A stretch of DNA of 64,000 nucleotides from a virus, in IMG/VR virus record IMGVR_UViG_3300010413_000019, positions 1 to 64,000 of that record; one strand, 5' to 3'. Under the pieces are notes generated by a model that worked only from the letters and a program-made list of their open reading frames with translations, had not been told where the DNA came from and made no database searches. Positions 58,397-64,000 of this stretch are shown here, in pieces; the first letter of the stretch is position 1; each line of letters begins with the position of its first letter. Position numbers and translations under genes: made by a program.

Positions 58397-60126
58397 TGTA
58401 TCTAGTCTTTGACCTGGCAGCCCCCCTTGCCGGGGCATATTGGACGAATACAAGGATGAAGAATAAGATCCTCATGCATTGGCCACGTAAGACTGTAGAT
58501 GATGTAGAGGTCTTCGATAAGCTCTACTACTACAACGGTTCAGTTATAGACGATAATGCCCACCGCCAGCTCTATGCCCTATTTGGAACCAGTGTGGCTC
58601 AATTTCAGTCAGCTGACTATAGCGGAGTTGATAAGGCCTGGATTGCCCTTGAATGGCTCGGCACTCCTGGGCAGGATGCATCTGTCTCGGATGCGATCGG
58701 GTATGTTAATGCCAACTCAGTACTGAACGAGACTTATACCATTGATATGAGATACACCCGGACCGTTAAAAATGTGTCCTCCGCATTGACATCGGCTGAA
58801 CTTGAGTCTTTGGTTCTTTCTGGGCATGAGGCTGTCGAGCCTGACACCGGGACAAAACTGTACTTCAGTACGAATGGTGGTATCGAGTATGAACACGCAG
58901 ATTACCCTCTCGGGTTCATGGCTATCATGGACAGTAGTAATGTGCTGTTTGACCGTACTGCAAGGGTTCTTTCACGTAGTGTAAATAGGGTGAGCAACCG
59001 TAGTAATGTTAAATACGCTGTTGAAGCTAATATCCGATTCGAGTTTACTCGTAAGATAGATCCGGCTGACCCGGCAGTGGATGCTTTTTTGAGCATGGTG
59101 GCTGCCTATGCCTCCGATCGGTATCGGTCTCTTTATACAATTAGCAACACAAAGCAGAAGCAGCCAGTTGTAATTGCCAATTTTACCTTTGACAAGAACA
59201 TGCTGACCTTCGCCCAATACAGTATGAACTTTGCTGATGATGGACTGTCGTATAAAGGTGATGTCACTGTCGCTGGTTTCACGAGCCTGAAAAAGAAACA
59301 ACTCCCCGAATTCATGCGTAAAGCTGTGAAGAGTGATTACTCCGAGACAGGTGATGATGGGTGGTCAATGTTCCTGACCTTTGTGGTATTCGTTATAGCG
59401 ATGATCGTTGCCGCGTATTCCGGAGGTACTTCTCTTGTGGCTTTCCTCAAAGCGTTCTCTTACACCTTAACAGTGAGCACTCTGATCCTATCGGCTGCAG
59501 CGTATGCGTTCCAGCGGAACGGGTATACTGGTTACGCGATGATCATTGGTAGAGCTGTCGTGACCCTCATGCCGATACTCACCGTAGTAAGCTTTATTCT
59601 GATGCTTAGCGGACTTGTTTCCGCGATTACAGCGATCAAGGAGAGTGCACAGAAGATTGCGGCCGAGGCTGCTGCGGAGACTTCCGCCCAAGTCGGTACT
59701 GAAGCTCTGACAGATGCTGCTACTAATACAGTGATGTCATCAACTCTTGAGACCTTGGCTACAGTTGCACCTGAACAGGTGGCTCCATCATTCTCGGATT
59801 ACGCGACGGCTATCATTGAGAAAGTGAGTGTCGGTACTGGAAGTCTCTTTACAGAGTTGAGTACCACTGAGCTGCTGACTAAAGCGATGAATGCTCTGAA
59901 TACTGCGTTCAACATCTATGCTAAGTATATTGCCCCGGTAGAGAGCCCAGGAACCCCACCAGAGGAGGTACCACCGGACAATGTAGATACACCTGAGCTG
60001 GTACAGGCTGATTTTGACAGTTATATGTTCTTGGAGTTGAATGAGAGGATGGACTCAATGCCTGATGCATTGACCCAGGGGCTGATAGACAATACTTTCA
60101 ACAAGTACTACCACGGGGCAGCCTAA
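58396..60126 (+). CDS. Internal virion protein with TM helices (N4 gp53 position)
   Basis: 576 residues, starting within the previous stop. Soluble N-terminal 320 residues, then a cluster of four strong TM helices (about 325-345, 350-375, 382-400 and 405-420) and a soluble end. Internal virion proteins with such helices are ejected and form a channel across the membrane. Confidence 0.65.
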   Translation: MYLVFDLAAPLAGAYWTNTRMKNKILMHWPRKTVDDVEVFDKLYYYNGSVIDDNAHRQLYALFGTSVAQFQSADYSGVDKAWIALEWLGTPGQDASVSDAIGYVNANSVLNETYTIDMRYTRTVKNVSSALTSAELESLVLSGHEAVEPDTGTKLYFSTNGGIEYEHADYPLGFMAIMDSSNVLFDRTARVLSRSVNRVSNRSNVKYAVEANIRFEFTRKIDPADPAVDAFLSMVAAYASDRYRSLYTISNTKQKQPVVIANFTFDKNMLTFAQYSMNFADDGLSYKGDVTVAGFTSLKKKQLPEFMRKAVKSDYSETGDDGWSMFLTFVVFVIAMIVAAYSGGTSLVAFLKAFSYTLTVSTLILSAAAYAFQRNGYTGYAMIIGRAVVTLMPILTVVSFILMLSGLVSAITAIKESAQKIAAEAAAETSAQVGTEALTDAATNTVMSSTLETLATVAPEQVAPSFSDYATAIIEKVSVGTGSLFTELSTTELLTKAMNALNTAFNIYAKYIAPVESPGTPPEEVPPDNVDTPELVQADFDSYMFLELNERMDSMPDALTQGLIDNTFNKYYHGAA

Positions 60127-60503
60127 CGGAGGTTGACATCGTAGTTCTTGGTGGAGTAGGTCTTCTGCATCTCAACGCCTGATCCGACCATCGCTCTGTT
60201 GAGTGATCCGATCGAGGCTTTGCGTTCGGCTTTTTGCTTTTTGATATACGCTACCTGTTCCGGGTGCAATGGTTTAAACACTTTGGGGGTGTACGGGTCC
60301 GACTCACTGGTCACCCAGATACCATCACTGTTTTTACACACCACTCCAGGATATGAGGGATGCGCACGGTTTTGGATAGTGTAACTGACGGCACACTCTT
60401 CAGAAAGGTTGTAGTAATACCCATCGTTTCCGACAGTAAGTTCGGGTCCGGTGGCACAACCAATCAGAAGCAGTGCCGGCAGTGTCATAATGATCCATTT
60501 CAT
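60123..60503 (-). CDS. Lipoprotein encoded against the late operon (moron-like)
   Basis: 126 residues. Signal peptide with lipobox LIGC at residues 13-16, mature domain with three further Cys. AAAGGAG precedes ATG. It has its own promoter on minus and overlaps only the end of the neighbouring gene. Such independently expressed lipoproteins often block superinfection at the envelope or modify the lysogen. Confidence 0.75.
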   Translation of the reverse strand: MKWIIMTLPALLLIGCATGPELTVGNDGYYYNLSEECAVSYTIQNRAHPSYPGVVCKNSDGIWVTSESDPYTPKVFKPLHPEQVAYIKKQKAERKASIGSLNRAMVGSGVEMQKTYSTKNYDVNLR

Positions 60504-60555
60504 ATAAACTCCTTTTCCTGATTATACTGTAAAAAATTTGATTACAGGTTGGGTT

Positions 60556-60584
60556 AAGGTATAATTATAACAGAAAATAACAAC
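60556..60584. promoter_or_regulatory. Overlapping divergent promoters
   Basis: Plus TATAAT at 60560-60565 and minus TATAAT at 60569-60564 share bases (TATAATTATA). On minus, TGTTA elements begin at 60572 and 60582, 10 bp apart, as in the other promoters. One promoter serves the internal virion genes, the other the lipoprotein. Confidence 0.7.
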
Positions 60585-60595
60585 GGAGGTGAACA

Positions 60596-61012
60596 ATGAG
60601 TGGACAGTACAGCACTCTTGATAATCTGAATCTAGTCAACGGGCAGACACCGATGATTTCCTACGACTCTCTTATGGGCTATGGTCCTAAGCCGGTAGCT
60701 TCGACCGGGACTAATCTTGGTCCGACAGTAGCGAATCTGGATGCTGCCAAGAATCTGGGTATCGACCTGAATAACCCGAATCCTAATACCAACGGGATGG
60801 ATTGGGGGATGAACGGCTATGGCGGTCTGGCTCTCGGTGGCGGTCAACTGGCTCTCGGTTTGCTAAGCTATCTCGACAACCGTAAGATGGCCGGGCAGCA
60901 ACGTAAACTCATGGACCAGCAGATGTCCAACAATGACTATGTCATGAGTAAGCGTCGTGCCAATGATGCTGCACTGGCTAAAGCCTTTGGCAGCTACAAC
61001 CCTAAGCTCTAA
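60596..61012 (+). CDS. Internal virion protein (N4 gp52-like)
   Basis: 138 residues, GGAGG before ATG. A Gly/Asn-rich segment (residues 50-80), a hydrophobic patch (GGLALGGGQLALGLLS) and a charged helix. Size and place match N4 gp52. Confidence 0.65.
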   Translation: MSGQYSTLDNLNLVNGQTPMISYDSLMGYGPKPVASTGTNLGPTVANLDAAKNLGIDLNNPNPNTNGMDWGMNGYGGLALGGGQLALGLLSYLDNRKMAGQQRKLMDQQMSNNDYVMSKRRANDAALAKAFGSYNPKL

Positions 61013-61020
61013 GGTAGACT

Positions 61021-62379
61021 ATGTCCGGATTGCAATTAAACTTTAACCGGGGTGCACAGGTTGATCCTTACAAAGGTATCAGTGATGCTCTTGGTTCAAA
61101 CGGGGGTATTGCCAGAATGCTCATGGCTCGAGACGCTAAGATTGCCGCAGACAAGGCAGCAGCGGATCGTGCTAAAGAGATCCTGTCAAACCGCGAGTTC
61201 CAGATGAACCAGAACGCGCTGAACCGGGAACAGCAGCTCACCCTGTCGAACAACCAGATCGATGCCGCTAACCTACGTCATGCAGAAAGCATTGATCAGA
61301 TGCGTGAGTCGGAGGCCAACAGAGAGAGGCAGCGTGGTTTTGAGCGTGGTCAGATCTACCTGAATGACCAGGCTGATGCTGCGGCTGAACGCACAAAGCA
61401 AGCTCTTCTGTCTACACCAAACTACACGACCACTGAAGAAGTATCTACTGTGGCCGGTCCTGACGGCAGTGCACTGCGTACTTTCAGAAACGATGGTGAA
61501 GCCCTACGGAACCTTGATAATCTTGGTTCACAGGCAGGTAACGAGTACAACGCCATCGAGAAGAAAGCTCAGGCACTTGGCTATGGTCGTAATGCTGATG
61601 GGAGTTATGCTCTACCTTCCAACGATGCTCTGAAGCTTGCGTTCAATAAGAAGATGGGTTACGGTAATACCTCCCTGATCCAGGATGTCAAAGGTGTGGC
61701 GGGTGAAGCTGGTCAGACTATGCTGAGACTTCCTACCTTGGCTCCAAGAGTAGTATCTACCGCGGCCAAAGATGCATACGATACTGTCAACATGACAGAG
61801 AATGAAAAGCTGCAGGCTGCGCTGAACCCTAAAGCTGAACCAAAAGGTCCTATGACTTTCGAGGATTATAAGGCGCAGCAACAGGCTGATGTTGATAAGC
61901 TCAATGAGTCTCTCAGCCGGTTCTATAACCGCTACGATGACCGGGGGCTCTTGAAGAACGACAAGGTAGCCCAGGATGTCACCGCTACCGCGGAGAAGAA
62001 GAATTACATGAGTGATACCGAGTATGCGGGTCTTGCAAAGAACATGGTTGATGAGCAGATCGCAAACTATAAGAAAAACCATAAGGGTCGTATCTCCAAC
62101 AGGGTTGAGACCAGAATCCGTAAAGCAGCGAATACTCAGGTTGATAAACTTGTAGCTGAGAGAAAAGCATCTGAAACAGCATCTGCAGCTCTTAAAGGTA
62201 AGATCACCTATGAAGCAGCGGTCAAGTCTATCGATGCCAAGATCAAAGCTGCCCAGGGTCAAGAGAAACAGGAGTTTGAACTTGAGAAACTTGCCCTCGA
62301 GAATGAGTTCAAGAAGCAGCAAGAGCTATTCAAGCAGAGTACCAAGTACGATATGGCCCATAAGGATGACTGGTTTTAA
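61021..62379 (+). CDS. Internal virion protein (N4 gp51-like)
   Basis: 452 residues, long helical coiled-coil protein rich in Ala, Lys, Gln and Asp with few hydrophobic stretches. Located directly before the giant gene, as N4 gp51. Likely packaged in the capsid with the polymerase. Confidence 0.65.
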   Translation: MSGLQLNFNRGAQVDPYKGISDALGSNGGIARMLMARDAKIAADKAAADRAKEILSNREFQMNQNALNREQQLTLSNNQIDAANLRHAESIDQMRESEANRERQRGFERGQIYLNDQADAAAERTKQALLSTPNYTTTEEVSTVAGPDGSALRTFRNDGEALRNLDNLGSQAGNEYNAIEKKAQALGYGRNADGSYALPSNDALKLAFNKKMGYGNTSLIQDVKGVAGEAGQTMLRLPTLAPRVVSTAAKDAYDTVNMTENEKLQAALNPKAEPKGPMTFEDYKAQQQADVDKLNESLSRFYNRYDDRGLLKNDKVAQDVTATAEKKNYMSDTEYAGLAKNMVDEQIANYKKNHKGRISNRVETRIRKAANTQVDKLVAERKASETASAALKGKITYEAAVKSIDAKIKAAQGQEKQEFELEKLALENEFKKQQELFKQSTKYDMAHKDDWF

Positions 62380-62404
62380 TCAGCATCTTCTAAATAACAA
62401 GATT

Positions 62405-62428
62405 TAACATAATCTAACATGGTATAAT
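62405..62428 (+). promoter_or_regulatory. Promoter of the giant gene
   Basis: TATAAT at 62423-62428. Upstream, TAACA at 62405 and 62415 is the TGTTA element in inverted orientation at the same 10-bp step. Confidence 0.65.
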
Positions 62429-62457
62429 TCTATTAATAGACTAATAGGATTGTACTC

Positions 62458-64000
62458 ATGCCAGACCCTTTTCTACCAGAACTCGATATCACTGTAGCCA
62501 AGGCTATTGCCGATGCCGATCAGATGCTTAAAAACAGCGGTTTTGATGTCCCTTCGATCGCTACTCCCAGTCCTGTCATCCAAGATGGCGATACCATTGA
62601 TAACAAGCGTATCATGGGTTACGACACAGCCGAGTCCTTCAAATCTGATAAGGCCCAGCGTATCCTAGACCAGTACGGTCTGGACCTTGATCAACAGAAG
62701 GCTCTCGGTCTTGCCGGTAAGGATCACCTGAAGGAACTGCTCAAGAACCCGGAATACTCCCAGTTTGAAGACAAGGGTTTCGGTGCGATGGGTCGTAGAC
62801 TCACGCAGAACGATCCACTTGCAGAGAAGATGATCTCTGACGGGTTCGCGGTTCCTACCGATCGCTATGATCCAAAGAAGCAGGAACTCTATCGTAGAGC
62901 GGTGGAGAAAGAGACCAACCTATTTGGAACCAACCGGGAAGAGATGGAATCCCTTCGTCAATACAACATTGACCGACAGAAGCCGGGATACCTATCACGT
63001 ACAGGTGAGTCGGTCGATGCATTCCAGTCCGGTGCGGTCCAAGCGGTAGGTAAGCTCGGGGACTTCGTAACAGATGTCGTGGCATGGGGAGCTGATAAGA
63101 CTGGTTCCAAGAAGTTTGCCAAGTTCATGGATGAATCCTTCGAAAAGATGTCATCCAGTGAGTACGCCGATAAAGTGACCGGGTTCGATAGACGTGAGGC
63201 CAACTTTGCTATGGCCGAAGCCACACACCAGTGGAAGACCGGTGACTACGCAGGAGCGCTGAAGACAGCCCTGACAACTCCTGAGGTTGTTGCCGAGTCA
63301 CTCCCTCTCATGATAGAGATGATGGTAGGTGGCGGTAAAGCCAAAGAGGGTCTTACCGGTGTCAAGCGTCTGGGCAGTTACCTCAAAGCCAACTCCGGTC
63401 TAGCAGCGGTAATCGGTCAAGAGACCAATGCCCAAGCAGAAGAGTACGAGACTCTCCACGGTGAGAAACCAAATGCTGTCAAGCTGGCTCAGATGACTGC
63501 GATGAACACTGTGATGTTCAGCCTTGACCGTCTCACATTCAAACAGATCACCGGACTAAAAGACGGACTCAAGAGTGCAGCTCAAGCATTGCCCGACTCC
63601 ACCAAGATGGAGATCATGAAGAAGGCGATAGCTCTAACTGCATCTACTGGTTCGGCTATGGCAAAAGAGGGTGCACAGGAGTATGTCCAGACATGGGGTG
63701 AGATCCTCAATGTCCAAGCCGGTACAGACCTCGACTCATACATGAAAGTCCTCAACGATGAGGAAGCACAGCGTGAGGCTCTTACTGGAGGTATCATGGG
63801 TGCCGGAGCCGGTGGTCAGATACATCTCGGAGCCAAGGCAGTCAAAGGTACTGTTGATACCGTATCCCAGAAGGTCGATGAAACTGTCAAGGAGATCGAG
63901 AACACTGATAAGCAAGTGACCGGTACGGCGCCAAGCTATGACCCGGTAACCTCTATGACTCCATTCCTTGATGCAGACCCAAAGACAATGTCATCTGTAG
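62458..64000 (+). CDS. Start of a giant gene, probably the virion RNA polymerase (N4 gp50-like), 5' part
   Basis: The ATG has AGGA 8-11 bases upstream and opens 514 codons that continue past the window. The visible part is a helical N-terminal domain with a hydrophobic segment near 280-295 (VVAESLPLMIEMMVGGG). No polymerase motif is visible because it would lie further in. Location after the gp52- and gp51-like genes matches N4, whose virion polymerase (about 3500 residues) is injected with the DNA and transcribes the early genes. An internal virion protein is the alternative. Confidence 0.65.
   Translation, partial: MPDPFLPELDITVAKAIADADQMLKNSGFDVPSIATPSPVIQDGDTIDNKRIMGYDTAESFKSDKAQRILDQYGLDLDQQKALGLAGKDHLKELLKNPEYSQFEDKGFGAMGRRLTQNDPLAEKMISDGFAVPTDRYDPKKQELYRRAVEKETNLFGTNREEMESLRQYNIDRQKPGYLSRTGESVDAFQSGAVQAVGKLGDFVTDVVAWGADKTGSKKFAKFMDESFEKMSSSEYADKVTGFDRREANFAMAEATHQWKTGDYAGALKTALTTPEVVAESLPLMIEMMVGGGKAKEGLTGVKRLGSYLKANSGLAAVIGQETNAQAEEYETLHGEKPNAVKLAQMTAMNTVMFSLDRLTFKQITGLKDGLKSAAQALPDSTKMEIMKKAIALTASTGSAMAKEGAQEYVQTWGEILNVQAGTDLDSYMKVLNDEEAQREALTGGIMGAGAGGQIHLGAKAVKGTVDTVSQKVDETVKEIENTDKQVTGTAPSYDPVTSMTPFLDADPKTMSSV

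Noticed and set aside
1-64000. CRISPR arrays and insertion sequences
   Set aside because: I saw no spaced direct repeats of CRISPR type and no transposase gene.

Overview
This window reads as most of the genome of a podovirus of the N4 type (Schitoviridae-like), not as bacterial chromosome. The signature set is present: a T7-like RNA polymerase split into two genes (34846-35754 and 33655-34683), an AAA+ ATPase/VWA-domain pair, a family A DNA polymerase, a primase-like protein, an N4-type SSB, and a late block running terminase, tail, portal, scaffold-like, major capsid and internal virion proteins. The late block ends in a very large gene that starts at 62458 and runs off the window, exactly where N4 keeps its virion RNA polymerase. 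The gene ending at 253 may be the 3' end of that same gene if the contig is circular; that would give a genome of roughly 70-75 kb. Unlike typical N4 relatives it carries a tyrosine integrase (18217-19440) and a small AlpA/Xis-like gene (20946-21119), so it looks temperate. The host is uncertain; TATAAT boxes without a clear -35 but with 10-bp periodic upstream elements would suit Campylobacterota (low confidence).

Layout. 602-17870 (minus): replication and nucleotide metabolism (NrdB, NrdA, RuvC-like resolvase, SSB, RecA-like ATPase, primase-like protein, VWA protein, AAA+ ATPase, Cas4-like nuclease, DNA polymerase). 17871-18216: divergent control region with repeated ATTACAGTA sites, then the integrase on plus. 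19433-29914 (minus): a dense run of small accessory genes including Xis, lytic transglycosylase, dNMP kinase, ThyX-like synthase and an AAA ATPase; many are translationally coupled. 29957-33432: tRNA-Trp, an SPFH membrane protein, an approximately 840-nt gene-free region with dense conserved-looking base pairing (candidate giant structured RNA), and a regulatory region with hairpin promoters. 33433-37373 (minus): early genes with the split RNA polymerase, a ribbon-helix-helix regulator gene on plus broken by an in-frame TGA, and a cluster of tiny genes. 37720-38101: tRNA-Asn and tRNA-Gln. 38294-64000 (plus): late genes: small and large terminase, tail adaptor, fibres and chaperones, a lysis cassette (holin-like, M15-type peptidase, Rz/Rz1-like), an HTH-exonuclease-zinc ribbon protein, portal, scaffold-like protein, capsid, internal virion proteins and the putative virion RNA polymerase. 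One lipoprotein gene (60123-60503) runs against the late operon.

How it may work together. Hairpins with a shared GGAT loop next to TTTAA-like sequence resemble N4 virion-RNA-polymerase promoters and point leftward into the early and accessory genes. The split polymerase would then transcribe the replication block. Late genes have TATAAT promoters with TGTTA elements every 10 bp, which fits N4 biology, where the host sigma70 polymerase plus phage SSB makes late transcripts. The integrase, Xis-like gene, broken RHH regulator and lipoprotein are the lysogeny-associated layer. Assignments to N4 gene numbers are by synteny and protein character from memory, not by a database search.
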